Positions 17,284-25,470 are shown, counted from the first letter of the stretch. The stretch: 64,000 bases of DNA from Streptomyces pluripotens (GCF_000802245.2 NZ_CP021080.1:3844001-3908000); one strand, 5' to 3'. Notes: generated from the letters alone by a model not told the origin. Translations and numbers: made by a program.

Positions 17284-17982
17284 TCAGGCCGCCCGCGGCA
17301 ACAGGCCGTTCAGGGCGGGGCCCGGCAGACGGGGCCAGTCGTGCTGGGTGGCCCGGGAGGTCAGGACCGGATCGCTGCCCACCACCACCGGATGGCCCAC
17401 GCTCGTGAGTACGGGCAGATCGCTCGCGTCGTCCGCGTAGGCGTGGCAGTCGGCCGGATCCAGCGCGAACGCCGTCATGATGCGGTGTGCCGCTTCCGCC
17501 TTGGCCCGACCGATCATCGGACGGTCGGTCAGCTCGCCGGTCAGGAGACCGTCTGCGGTCTCGGGGGTCGTGCAGACGACGAAGTCGGCCGCCACTGCCT
17601 GGCCGATCGGTGCCAGGCAGGCGGTGAAGGAACCGGAGAGCAGGATCGTGAGGTCACCGGCGCGGTGGTGCCGTCGCAAGGCCTCGCGGACCGGTGGGTG
17701 GAAGAGGCCGCGGGGGTTCTCGTGGGCGAACCAGAGGCGGCCGCTCTGCTCCAGGTCCGCCTCGCGGCTGCCGCGCAGCAGCCGGTAGTAGGCGCGGTTG
17801 ACCTGCTCACGGGGCACGCCCGAGCGGAGCTGGTGGTCGAGCGCGGCCCGTGCCGCGGTCAGCCGGGCGGGGGTGCGGCCCTCGCGGCCCCAGTGGAAAC
17901 CGAGGAAGGCCAGCATGCTCTTGCAGGTGATGAGCGTGTCGTCGACGTCGAAGAACGCGGCTCTGACGGGATCGGTGGTCAT
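17284..17982 (-). CDS. HAD-superfamily phosphatase (subfamily IB, MmfP/SerB-like)
   Basis: 232 residues from ATG 17982 with GGAGG about 12 nt upstream. HAD motifs in order: FDVDDTL with nucleophile Asp12 and acid Asp14, LLSGSF (motif II), the Lys in RAKAEA (motif III) and YADDASDLP (motif IV). In A-factor and methylenomycin-furan pathways a phosphatase removes the phosphate left from dihydroxyacetone phosphate after the AfsA-type condensation. MmfP and SrrH are HAD proteins of this kind. Lying downstream of the AfsA homologue in the same direction, this gene probably does that step. The phosphoserine phosphatase alternative is less likely in this context. Confidence 0.8.
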   Translation of the reverse strand: MTTDPVRAAFFDVDDTLITCKSMLAFLGFHWGREGRTPARLTAARAALDHQLRSGVPREQVNRAYYRLLRGSREADLEQSGRLWFAHENPRGLFHPPVREALRRHHRAGDLTILLSGSFTACLAPIGQAVAADFVVCTTPETADGLLTGELTDRPMIGRAKAEAAHRIMTAFALDPADCHAYADDASDLPVLTSVGHPVVVGSDPVLTSRATQHDWPRLPGPALNGLLPRAA

Positions 17983-18047
17983 GGGACCGGGAAACCTCCG
18001 CGGGTGCTGTGGATGCGGAACGGGCTGTGTGCCGTCGGGCGGGAGTG

Positions 18048-18311
18048 TCACCGCCCGGTGTGCAGCTCCGTGCGGGCGGCCTCGACCAGGTCCAGGATCC
18101 GGTCGGCGTACGGGCACAGCCGGGTGCCCGCCGAAGTGAGTTGGACGGCGCGGTTGCCGCGGCGCACGAACAGCTGTGTGCCGACGGCCTCCTCCAGCCC
18201 CTTGATCTGGGCCGTGATGGTCGGCTGGGAGTAGTGCAGGTTGTGGGCCGCGCGGGTGAAACTCAGCTCGCGGGCCACTTCGCGGAAGGTGCGCAGACGC
18301 TGCAGGTCCAT
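18048..18311 (-). CDS. LysR-type DNA-binding domain without an effector domain
   Basis: 87 residues only. The LysR winged helix-turn-helix is complete (MDLQRLRTFREVARELSFTR, then YSQPTITAQIKGLEEAVG and VQLTSAGTRL) and is followed by the start of the linker helix; translation then stops at TGA. Normal LysR proteins have about 200 further residues. ATG 18311 comes 2 nt after the AfsA stop codon, so the gene is placed for coupled translation inside an operon. Either it is a degraded regulator, or a stand-alone DNA-binding protein that dimerises through the linker helix. Nothing downstream up to the HAD gene restores an effector domain. Confidence 0.75.
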   Translation of the reverse strand: MDLQRLRTFREVARELSFTRAAHNLHYSQPTITAQIKGLEEAVGTQLFVRRGNRAVQLTSAGTRLCPYADRILDLVEAARTELHTGR

Positions 18312-18313
18312 GG

Positions 18314-19258
18314 TCAGTCCCGGATGAAGAGGGCGTCGGCTTCGGCGAGGGTGCGCTCGCCCTGTGCTGCGGTCAGCCGCAGCAGTCCGCTGGGGCCGGC
18401 GGACGAGCGGATGGTGATGGACTGGAACAGTTCCCCGAAGGACCGGAACCGGGCTTCGAGTGAGGTGAGGGAACAGCCGCTGGCTGCGGTCAGGTGGCCT
18501 GCCTGGCGGAACGCCTCCAGCAGCATCATGCCGGGCACGTGGTCCGAAGGGTGCTCAAAGTAGCCCGGGTGCTGCAGGTCGACGTGGAGCAGCCAGGTGG
18601 TGGAGTCGGCGTCGGCCGCTGTGCGCAGCAGTACGTTGGCGTCCTGACGGCCGGCGATGACCGGTGCCGCCGAGCATGTCGCCGGGGGCGTGACCGTGGC
18701 GACATCGGTGAGGTCCCGGCCACGGTGTCGCACGACCTCGTAGCGGCGTGCGTCGACCATGACCACGGCGACCGAGCTGCGTGCGCAGGGCTGGCCGCCG
18801 ACCTCGATGGTGACGTCGAGCTGGGCGTCGAAACGGCTCCCGTCCGGGCGGCCGGTCGCCGTCACGGAGACGTCCAGGACCGCACCGAGCGGGGTGTCGC
18901 CCACCCGCAGCGCGTCCAGGTCATCGATGTGCAGGTCGAGGGACTTGAAGACGAAGTGGCGCCCCAGCGGGACGTCGTAGAAGCGGTGCATCAGGAAGAT
19001 CCCGGCCTGCCGAACCGTTTCAGCGAGCAGCATGAAGTCGCAGCGTCCGGACTGGTCGGGATGGTAGAGCGAGTGGTGGCGCGGCCACTGGGCGCCCACC
19101 AGGAAGCGGCCGGAGGCGACCTGTGCCCCGTCGGTGAGGAAAACCTCGGTGACGGAGGCGCGGTGCACCAGTTGGCGCGGAACCGTGCGGTCGAAGGTGA
19201 GACCGGCCCGCGCGCGCTCCACCGGAGCCCACATGGACGGCAGTGTGCTTACAGACAT
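18314..19258 (-). CDS. AfsA/ScbA-family autoregulator (gamma-butyrolactone/furan-type) synthase
   Basis: 314 residues from ATG 19258 (GGGGGGA upstream). It holds two AfsA hot-dog repeats: HHSLYHPDQSGRCDFMLLAE at the N-terminal half, and YFEHPSDHVPGMMLLEAFRQ with the diagnostic DHVPGMxLLEA box in the C-terminal half. AfsA proteins condense a beta-ketoacyl thioester with dihydroxyacetone phosphate to start hormone synthesis. The gene is divergent from a TetR receptor with an operator-like palindrome between them, the standard arrangement. It heads an operon with the LysR-HTH and HAD phosphatase genes. No ketoreductase of the BprA type is adjacent, so the chemical class of the signal is open. 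Confidence 0.9.
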   Translation of the reverse strand: MSVSTLPSMWAPVERARAGLTFDRTVPRQLVHRASVTEVFLTDGAQVASGRFLVGAQWPRHHSLYHPDQSGRCDFMLLAETVRQAGIFLMHRFYDVPLGRHFVFKSLDLHIDDLDALRVGDTPLGAVLDVSVTATGRPDGSRFDAQLDVTIEVGGQPCARSSVAVVMVDARRYEVVRHRGRDLTDVATVTPPATCSAAPVIAGRQDANVLLRTAADADSTTWLLHVDLQHPGYFEHPSDHVPGMMLLEAFRQAGHLTAASGCSLTSLEARFRSFGELFQSITIRSSAGPSGLLRLTAAQGERTLAEADALFIRD

Positions 19259-19335
19259 GCCTGATTCCCCCCAGGACGATGTGTACGCGCAGAGTGAGGG
19301 GCCCCGATCGGCTCTCGGCCGCCCCCCGGCAAGAA

Positions 19336-19357
19336 ATATACCTTCGGGAATGTATAT
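19336..19357. promoter_or_regulatory. Autoregulator response element between afsA-like and receptor genes
   Basis: The 22-bp near-palindrome has left arm ATATACCTTC and right arm GAATGTATAT; its core ATACCTTCGGGAATGTAT differs from ATACCTTCNNGAAGGTAT at one position. It is 78 nt from the AfsA-type start and 33 nt from the receptor start, placed for autorepression and control of both. Confidence 0.7.
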
Positions 19358-19389
19358 TGCAATGGAGAACCAAAGGAAGGTGCTACGAC

Positions 19390-19992
19390 ATGCCGGGAAG
19401 CAGGGCCGAGCCGAAGCAGGAACGAGCACGGCGAACCCGTGCCCACATCCTGCGGATGGCGGCTGAACTCTTCGCCGAACGCGGGTACGCCACGGTGACG
19501 CTGCAGGACGTCGCCGAACGGGCTTCGATGACCAAGGGGGCGGTGTACTTCCACTACAAGAACAAGGAGGATCTCGCCGTCGCCGTGGTCCAGGAGCACT
19601 ACGCCCGCTGGCCGGTGCTCCTGGAGGAAGTCTCGTCGCGTGAGCTGCCGCCGTACGAGGCCCTCGTCGCCGTGCTGGACCGGGTCACCGAGGCCTTCCG
19701 TGACGACGTCGTGGTGCAGGCCGGCGCCCGGCTGCAGATCGAGCGGTCCCTCATCGACGCCGACCTGCCCAAGCCGTACATCGGCTGGGAGGACTACCTC
19801 ACCGGCCTGGTCGAGGCGATCAGGAAGACCGGTGAGCTGCGCGCCGGGGTCACGCCGAGCTCGGCAGCCCGGGTCATCGTCTCCGCGTTCTTCGGCATGC
19901 AGCACATCTCCGACGTCCTCAGCAGGCGCGCCGATCTCGCGGAGCGGTACTCCGAGTTGCGGACGGTCGTGCTCGAAGGGCTGCGTGATTAG
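19390..19992 (+). CDS. ScbR/ArpA-like autoregulator receptor (TetR family)
   Basis: 200 residues from ATG 19390, preceded by GGAAGG. The DNA-binding part KQERARRTRAHILRMAAELF and LQDVAERASMTKGAVYFHY is that of butyrolactone receptors. The ligand domain contains PYIGWEDYLTGLVEA with Trp133 in the position where CprB and ArpA have their conserved pocket tryptophan. The divergent AfsA-type gene, the palindrome between them and the related sites upstream of other genes in the block make a true hormone receptor the best reading. It probably represses the synthase, itself, and the PLP/ligase/EamA operon. Confidence 0.85.
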   Translation: MPGSRAEPKQERARRTRAHILRMAAELFAERGYATVTLQDVAERASMTKGAVYFHYKNKEDLAVAVVQEHYARWPVLLEEVSSRELPPYEALVAVLDRVTEAFRDDVVVQAGARLQIERSLIDADLPKPYIGWEDYLTGLVEAIRKTGELRAGVTPSSAARVIVSAFFGMQHISDVLSRRADLAERYSELRTVVLEGLRD

Positions 19993-20097
19993 CCCGTCCC
20001 CCGGCTGGACAGGGTACGACCGGGGCCGCCTACGGCCGCCGCGGGACCCTGCGGCCGTACACTGACGCCCAGCGTACTCCCGGACGGCGAGGGGCGG

Positions 20098-21105
20098 TTG
20101 ACGGTGCATAAGGCGTGGATCGCGGCTGGTGCCGGTCTCGGAGTCGCGCTCGCGTTCGTGATGCTGCTCGTCGTCGGCGTGTACGTCGTCGCAGGGAACC
20201 TGGTCAACGGGGTCGTCTCGGGCAGCCGGGGACTGGCCAAGGGGGCCGTTCCGGCCGCCTACAAGCCGCTCGTGCAGACATGGGGCAACCTGTGCCCCGC
20301 GCTCAGTCCGCCCCTGCTCGCCGCCCAGCTGTACCAGGAGAGTGGCTGGAACCCAACCGTCGTCAGCCCTGCCGACGCGCGGGGAATCGCCCAGTTCATC
20401 CCCAGCACCTGGGCCACACACGGCATCGACGGCAACGGCGACGGCAAGCGTGACATCTGGGACCCGAACGACGCGATTCCGTCGGCTGCTTCGTACGACT
20501 GCGAACTCGCCAAGTACGTCAAGGACGTTCCCGGCGACGTCTCGGACAACATGCTCGCCGCCTACAACGCCGGTGCCTACCGGGTGATAAAGGCGGGCGG
20601 GGTTCCGCCGATCCGGGAGACGCAGAACTACGTGAAGCGAATCCGCAGCCTGGAGCAGAGCTTCGCCGCACCAGTCCATCGGATCGACCCGACCCGACAG
20701 GCCGCGGGCGCGATCGCCTTCGCCCAGAAGAAGCTCGGCACCCCCTATCTGTGGGGCGGCGAGGGGACCCCCGAACAGGGCGGTCGCTTCGACTGCTCGG
20801 GGCTGACCCAGGCCGCGTACGCGAGCGTCGGCATCGACCTGCCCCGGGTCGCCAACGACCAGTACAACGCGGGACCACACCCCGCGCGGGATCAACTGCT
20901 CCCGGGTGACCTGGTGTTCTTCTCCAACGACCTCACTGACTCCCGCGCCATCCATCATGTGGGCATCTACGTCGGCGGCGGGTACATGATCGACGCACCA
21001 CGCACGGGTGCCGTGATCCGGTTCGACCCGGTCGACACCCATGATTACTTCGGTGCTACCAGGGTCACCGAAGATGGCGCAAAAGCGCTCCCCGCCAAGG
21101 TGTGA
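20098..21105 (+). CDS. Membrane-anchored lytic transglycosylase with NlpC/P60 endopeptidase
   Basis: 335 residues from TTG 20098; GTG 20104 is also possible. One N-terminal membrane helix (~8-32) is followed by an SLT-type transglycosylase domain (~60-190) with catalytic Glu81 in YQESGWNP, GIAQFIPSTW and AAYNAGAYRV. An NlpC/P60 domain (~200-325) has Cys233 in RFDCSGLTQ and His287 in IHHVGIYVG. It would cut both glycan strands and peptide stems of peptidoglycan outside the membrane. The LPRVANDQY segment is common in actinobacterial NlpC domains. It is monocistronic by spacing and starts a conserved-looking stretch. Confidence 0.9.
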   Translation: MTVHKAWIAAGAGLGVALAFVMLLVVGVYVVAGNLVNGVVSGSRGLAKGAVPAAYKPLVQTWGNLCPALSPPLLAAQLYQESGWNPTVVSPADARGIAQFIPSTWATHGIDGNGDGKRDIWDPNDAIPSAASYDCELAKYVKDVPGDVSDNMLAAYNAGAYRVIKAGGVPPIRETQNYVKRIRSLEQSFAAPVHRIDPTRQAAGAIAFAQKKLGTPYLWGGEGTPEQGGRFDCSGLTQAAYASVGIDLPRVANDQYNAGPHPARDQLLPGDLVFFSNDLTDSRAIHHVGIYVGGGYMIDAPRTGAVIRFDPVDTHDYFGATRVTEDGAKALPAKV

Positions 21106-21334
21106 CCGAGTGTGAACCCACCCCCTGAGCTGCGGTGATGAGTCTCTCTTCGATAACGTCTGAGTGATCATTCAGTGGAGAGCGGAACGTATGGACGGTG
21201 CCCGTGCGTTCCTGTTGACGTAGCCGAGCGGACGTCAGTGCGGCAGTGCAGCTGAAGCGGATCTACGCACCACGGGGGGCAGGAGCGACGCACAAGAGGT
21301 GCGTCCGGGAACACGACGAAGGGGCCACAGCATC

Positions 21335-22042
21335 ATGGCTGTACTCGCCGAGTCCGGATCGAACCCCGACGTCGACCTGCTCTACGACATCAACGGCCTG
21401 GCGAAGACCGCGCCCGGATGGTTCGACCGGCTCATGGCGTTCGTCGGAGAGTACGGGCTGCTCCTGGCCATGGTGCTGCTGGTGCTCTGGTGCTGGTGGT
21501 CCGTACGGCGGAAGGGCGGTGAGGAGGCGGCGTCCTCGGTGGCCGCCCTGGTGTGGGCCCCGCTCGCGGCCGGCCTCGCGGTGCTGGTGAACGTACCGAT
21601 CCGGGGCTTCGTCGAACGCCCCCGCCCCTTCCACGACCACCAGGGCCTGGACGTCCTGGTCTCCGGCAAGACCGACTTCTCCTTCGTCAGTGACCACGCG
21701 ACGATCACCATGGCTCTCGGCGTCGGGCTCTTCGTCGCCCACCGCAGATTCGGCATCGTGGGGATCGGGCTCGCTCTGCTGGAGGGGTTCTGTCGGGTGT
21801 TCATGGGCGTGCACTACCCAACCGACGTCGTCGGCGGACTCGCGCTGGGCACGGCGGTCGTCCTGCTCCTGTCCCCGCTGGCCGCGGCCCTGCTCACCCC
21901 GCTGATGCGGGCCGTGGAGCGCTCACCGCGGGCCGGATGGCTCGTACGCCCCCGGCCGGCGGCCGGGGGCCGCGACCGGGACACCCGGCCGCCCGGCGCG
22001 AGGACCCCCGCGGAAACCGAGGAGCGCGACCTGGCGGCGTGA
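21335..22042 (+). CDS. PAP2-family membrane phosphatase
   Basis: 235 residues from ATG 21335. Five or six membrane helices carry the phosphatase signature: GFVERPRPF, FVSDHATITMALG and FMGVHYPTDVVGG, with the catalytic His in SDHA and in VHYPTD. Family members dephosphorylate undecaprenyl pyrophosphate or other lipid phosphates at the membrane surface. The C-terminus is a basic, Arg/Pro-rich cytoplasmic tail. It is convergent with the FAD oxidase gene and separated from it by short repeats and a terminator. Proximity to the pst operon may be chance. Confidence 0.88.
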   Translation: MAVLAESGSNPDVDLLYDINGLAKTAPGWFDRLMAFVGEYGLLLAMVLLVLWCWWSVRRKGGEEAASSVAALVWAPLAAGLAVLVNVPIRGFVERPRPFHDHQGLDVLVSGKTDFSFVSDHATITMALGVGLFVAHRRFGIVGIGLALLEGFCRVFMGVHYPTDVVGGLALGTAVVLLLSPLAAALLTPLMRAVERSPRAGWLVRPRPAAGGRDRDTRPPGARTPAETEERDLAA

Positions 22043-22128
22043 CCCCGGGCACCGCGTGTCGACCGTCCCGCATCCGCGGCGCGCGCCACCCGCAGGCCCC
22101 GCACGGTGTTCCCCGCCGGTCGGTTGGG

Positions 22129-22227
22129 TGACCCGGACAGCCGCCCCCGGACCGGGTGCGACCCGGACAGCCGCCCCGACCAGGCGACCCGGTCGGCCGT
22201 TCTCGGGCCGGGTGACCCGGACAGCCG
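22129..22227. repeat. Three imperfect direct repeats
   Basis: The core GACCCGGACAGCCG occurs three times (near 22130, 22160 and 22214) between the PAP2 stop and the terminator. No coding frame or known motif explains them. Confidence 0.6.
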
Positions 22228-22240
22228 ACCCAGTCGCCTC

Positions 22241-22274
22241 CCGGACTGGGCGGGGGGCTCTCCGCCCAGTCCGG
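22241..22274. terminator. Terminator between convergent PAP2 and oxidase genes
   Basis: CCGGACTGGGCGG (22241-22253) pairs perfectly with CCGCCCAGTCCGG (22262-22274) around an 8-nt loop. Confidence 0.75.
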
Positions 22275-22302
22275 GCCGCAGCCCCGGCACCATGCGCCGG
22301 CC

Positions 22303-23922
22303 CTACAGCCCCTGCGGGTAGGAGAAGAACCTCGTCGGGTCGTACTGCTCCTTCACCCTGGTCAGCTTGGCCGCGGCAGCCCCGTAGTACGCCTCGCGCC
22401 AGTTCCTCAGGGTCGGGTCGGTGTAGTTCTGGTAGGCGGCTCCGGATGCGTACGGCTGCATCGCGCCGTGCGCCGAGGCCAGCCAGGAGCGGGCGGCAGC
22501 GCCGGAGGAGCCCGCACCCCAGGAGACGATGTACTGGGCCAGCATCCGGGAGCGGCGGTGGACGAAGGCGGTCGCCGTGGGGGAGACCCGGTTGACCGCC
22601 CCGCCGAGAGCCGTGAACGCGATGCTGCCCGCGCCGCCCCGCACCGAGCGGATCTGGTCGAGCACGGTCTGGATGCCCGCCGCGGACAGGGAGCGGTCGA
22701 AGAAGTCGGAGCGGGCCGCGTAGGTCTCGCGGTCCAGCCTGCCCTGCAGGGAACGGCCGGGGGAGGAGCCGGGCAGGTGGCACTGGGCGTCGACGGAGAA
22801 GGAGGAGCAGCCGGCGTAGATCTCCATCGCCTCCTCGTAGCCGCGGCGGTGCAGGGAGACCGAGGAGGCGTCGGCGCCGGCCTGGTGGGCCAGGCCGTCA
22901 ACGGCGTTCTGGAGTTCGCCGTAGGTGCCCAGGGAGAAGCAGGCCACCGAGATGGCCGGGGTGCGGCCAGGCGAACATGACAGGTGCAGTGCGGACCAGA
23001 TCTCGTCGGGCTGGCTGGGGCCCCACTCCTGCCAGGCCCTCAGCACTGCGGCGGCCTTCGCCCACGGCCACGTCAGGTACGCGGTGACTGCCTGCGGTGC
23101 CGGGTGGGTCCTGAAGTGCAACTCGGTGACCACGCCGAAGTTGCCGTTACCGGCCCCGCGCAGCGCCCAGAAGAGGTCGGAGTGCTGGTTCGCGTCGGCG
23201 GTGACCTGGGTGCCGTCCGCCGTGATCAGGGTGGCACGGGTGAGGCTGTCGCAGGTCAGTCCGTAGGCGCGGGAGGCGACCCCGTGGCCACCGCCGAGCA
23301 CCAGGCCGGAGACGCCGACCGTGGGGCAAGAGCCCGCGGGTATGGTCACGCCCTTCGCGGCTAGCCCGCGGTAGACGTCGATCAGTTTGGAACCGGCGCC
23401 CACCACTGCCTCCGCGCCACTGACCCGGACCCGGTTCAGCCTGGATACGTCGACGATCAGACGGTTGTCGCCGGAGGAGTAGCCCGCGTAGGAGTGGCCG
23501 CCGTTGCGTATGGACACCCGGATCCCGTGGGCGCGGGCGTAGGCCAGGACGGTGCGGATGTCACCGGGGTGCGCGGCGTAGGCCACCGCGGCGGGTCTGA
23601 GGTCATCGAAGCGGGTGTTGTACAGCTGGTGCGCCGTCTTCCAAGAGGCGTCGCCGGGCCGGACCAGGGTTCCGTCCAGGTCGTGGGCGAGGGCCGTCCA
23701 GTTCGCGGCGGCCCTCACGCCGGTGGTCGCACCGGTGGTCGAGCCTGCGGTCGCGTTGGTGGTCGCGTTGGTGGTCTTCGTGGACGTGGGGGACGATGGG
23801 CCGGACGGCGTGCCGGCGTGTGCTGCCGCTGAGGCGGAAGGGCTGCCACTCGCGCCGCACGCGGTCAGTGCGGTCGTCGCAAGGGCAGCGGCGCTGCCCC
23901 AGATGAACGTACGCCGTTCCAT
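22303..23922 (-). CDS. Tat-exported lipoprotein FAD oxidase (berberine-bridge-enzyme-like)
   Basis: 539 residues from ATG 23922. The N-terminus MERRTFIWGSAAALATTALT ends in a lipobox with Cys22; the twin arginines RRTFI point to Tat export of a folded flavoprotein. After a Thr/Ser/Ala-rich linker comes a FAD-binding type 4 domain with His143 in RNGGHSYAG and Cys199 in AGSCPTVGVSG. These are the two residues that bind FAD covalently in bicovalent BBE-like oxidases. The BBE C-terminal box NWREAYYG is present. The substrate is unknown, but sugars or phenolic compounds are usual. It is divergent from pstS, with PHO-box-like repeats in the shared region. Confidence 0.87.
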   Translation of the reverse strand: MERRTFIWGSAAALATTALTACGASGSPSASAAAHAGTPSGPSSPTSTKTTNATTNATAGSTTGATTGVRAAANWTALAHDLDGTLVRPGDASWKTAHQLYNTRFDDLRPAAVAYAAHPGDIRTVLAYARAHGIRVSIRNGGHSYAGYSSGDNRLIVDVSRLNRVRVSGAEAVVGAGSKLIDVYRGLAAKGVTIPAGSCPTVGVSGLVLGGGHGVASRAYGLTCDSLTRATLITADGTQVTADANQHSDLFWALRGAGNGNFGVVTELHFRTHPAPQAVTAYLTWPWAKAAAVLRAWQEWGPSQPDEIWSALHLSCSPGRTPAISVACFSLGTYGELQNAVDGLAHQAGADASSVSLHRRGYEEAMEIYAGCSSFSVDAQCHLPGSSPGRSLQGRLDRETYAARSDFFDRSLSAAGIQTVLDQIRSVRGGAGSIAFTALGGAVNRVSPTATAFVHRRSRMLAQYIVSWGAGSSGAAARSWLASAHGAMQPYASGAAYQNYTDPTLRNWREAYYGAAAAKLTRVKEQYDPTRFFSYPQGL

Positions 23923-23988
23923 GTCCGTCGCCTTTCCTCGGCTCTCCTGGAACGAGACGGCGCCATGTGCAGGAGGGTTCCCGCGATC

Positions 23989-23999
23989 GGTGAACGAAC
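23989..23999 (-). promoter_or_regulatory. PHO-box-like half site facing the oxidase gene
   Basis: On the minus strand this reads GTTCGTTCACC, containing GTTCACC, the unit of Streptomyces PhoP direct repeats. It is 67 nt upstream of the oxidase start. A second unit at 11-nt spacing is not clear, so this is weak. Confidence 0.35.
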
Positions 24000-24090
24000 G
24001 TCGAATACGTGTGCGCGTAACCCGGTCTTCGGAAACCTCCACGTGCTCTCCCCGTAAGCATTCCGTGACCTCACCGGGCCGATGGCAGGG

Positions 24091-24112
24091 GTTCACCATT
24101 CGTTCACTTACG
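24091..24112 (+). promoter_or_regulatory. PHO boxes (PhoP direct repeats) upstream of pstS
   Basis: Two units, GTTCACCATTC and GTTCACTTACG, follow each other at exactly 11-nt spacing, as in Streptomyces PhoP operators. A looser third unit, GCTTCACCTGT, begins at 24123. They lie about 135-155 nt before the pstS start, fitting activation under phosphate starvation. Confidence 0.75.
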
Positions 24113-24244
24113 ACCTTCGGTGGCTTCACCTGTTCTGCCTAATTTCGGCCGTACCAGGTGCGGAGGGCGGACATGGATGCGCTCACGCACTCACTCACCT
24201 CGCGCGCCGCCGACAGCGGCGGCTCCTGGAAGGAACTCCCGAAA

Positions 24245-25381
24245 GTGAAGCTTCAGCGCAAGAACCGGCTGCGCGCCCTTTCCCTCGGTGCTGTCGCCGT
24301 CTCCGGTGCCCTGGCCCTGACGGCGTGCGGCTCCGACAACAACAACGACGGCGCGAGCAGCACGTCCTCCGCCTCGGCCAAGGCGGCCGGCTCCGTCAAG
24401 TGCGACAACGCCAAGGGCAACCTGCTGGCCTCCGGTTCCACCGCGCAGCAGAACGCGATGGGCCAGTGGTCCAAGGACTTCATGGGCGCCTGCTCGGGCG
24501 TCCAGATCAACTACAAGGGCGTGGGCTCCGGCGCGGGCATCCAGGAGTTCCTGCAGGGCAACACCGCGTTCGCTGGTTCCGACTCGGCGCTGAAGCCCGA
24601 GGAGATCACCCAGTCCAAGAAGGTGTGCAGCGGTGGCCAGGCCATCGACCTGCCGATGGTCGGCGGCCCGATCGCGATCATCTACAACCTGGACGGCGTG
24701 GACAACCTCACGCTGGACGCCCCCACCCTCGCCAAGATCTTCGACTCGAAGATCAAGAAGTGGAACGACCCGGCGATCGCGAAGCTGAACCCGGGCGTCA
24801 AGCTGCCCGACCTGGCGATCCAGGCCTACCACCGCACCGAGGACTCGGGCACCACCGACAACTTCACCAAGTACCTGAAGGCCGCGGCCCCGTCCGACTG
24901 GAAGTACAGCGGCGGCAAGTCCTGGCAGGCCAAGGGCGGCCAGTCCGCTCAGGGTTCCTCCGGTGTGGCCGCCGGCGTCAAGCAGACCAACGGCGCCATC
25001 GGCTACGACGAGCTGTCGTACGCCACCTCCAACAAGCTGCAGATGGCCCAGCTGAACACGGGCGCCGCCCAGCCGGTCGCGCTGACCACCGACTCCGCCT
25101 CCAAGGCCATCGCCGCCGCCAAGATCGTCGGCACCAACGGTGACCTGTCGCTCCAGCTCGACTACGCCACCAAGGCGGACGGCGCCTGGCCGATCGTCCT
25201 GGTCACCTACGAGATCGTCTGCGACAAGGGCAACAAGGCCGACACCCTGCCGACCACCAAGGCGTTCCTGAACTACATCTCCAGCGAGGACGCCCAGAGC
25301 AAGCTCGCCGACCAGAGCTACGCCCCGCTGCCGACGGAGATCGCCACCAAGGTCCGCTCCGCCATCAGCAACATCTCCTGA
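24245..25381 (+). CDS. pstS: Phosphate ABC transporter substrate-binding lipoprotein
   Basis: 378 residues from GTG 24245, which follows GGAAGGA by ten nt; an in-frame upstream extension is less likely. A signal peptide ends in a lipobox with LTACGSD, so the protein is anchored outside the membrane. PstS motifs are plain: LLASGSTAQQNAMGQW, YKGVGSGAGIQEF, FAGSDSAL and YHRTEDSGTTDNFTKYL line the phosphate pocket. It binds orthophosphate for PstCA and PstB downstream. PHO boxes precede it, and a large hairpin separates it from pstC, consistent with much higher pstS expression. Confidence 0.95.
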   Translation: MKLQRKNRLRALSLGAVAVSGALALTACGSDNNNDGASSTSSASAKAAGSVKCDNAKGNLLASGSTAQQNAMGQWSKDFMGACSGVQINYKGVGSGAGIQEFLQGNTAFAGSDSALKPEEITQSKKVCSGGQAIDLPMVGGPIAIIYNLDGVDNLTLDAPTLAKIFDSKIKKWNDPAIAKLNPGVKLPDLAIQAYHRTEDSGTTDNFTKYLKAAAPSDWKYSGGKSWQAKGGQSAQGSSGVAAGVKQTNGAIGYDELSYATSNKLQMAQLNTGAAQPVALTTDSASKAIAAAKIVGTNGDLSLQLDYATKADGAWPIVLVTYEIVCDKGNKADTLPTTKAFLNYISSEDAQSKLADQSYAPLPTEIATKVRSAISNIS

Positions 25382-25433
25382 CGCCCGGGGCTTTCGTCCG
25401 GCACCCGCAGGGAGCCGGACGGACCCCGTCCAG

Positions 25434-25470
25434 GTCCGGTCCCGTGGCCCTCGTGGCCACGGGACCGGAC
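25434..25470. terminator. Perfect 16-bp stem between pstS and pstC
   Basis: GTCCGGTCCCGTGGCC (25434-25449) pairs perfectly with GGCCACGGGACCGGAC (25455-25470) around loop CTCGT. A smaller stem (25396-25402 with 25414-25420) precedes it. Being inside the operon, it probably acts as a partial terminator or mRNA stabiliser. Confidence 0.7.

Noticed and set aside
19249-21171. Long minus-strand frame opposite the receptor and NlpC genes
   Set aside because: It spans two well-supported plus-strand genes and their spacer, has no ribosome site and no domain.
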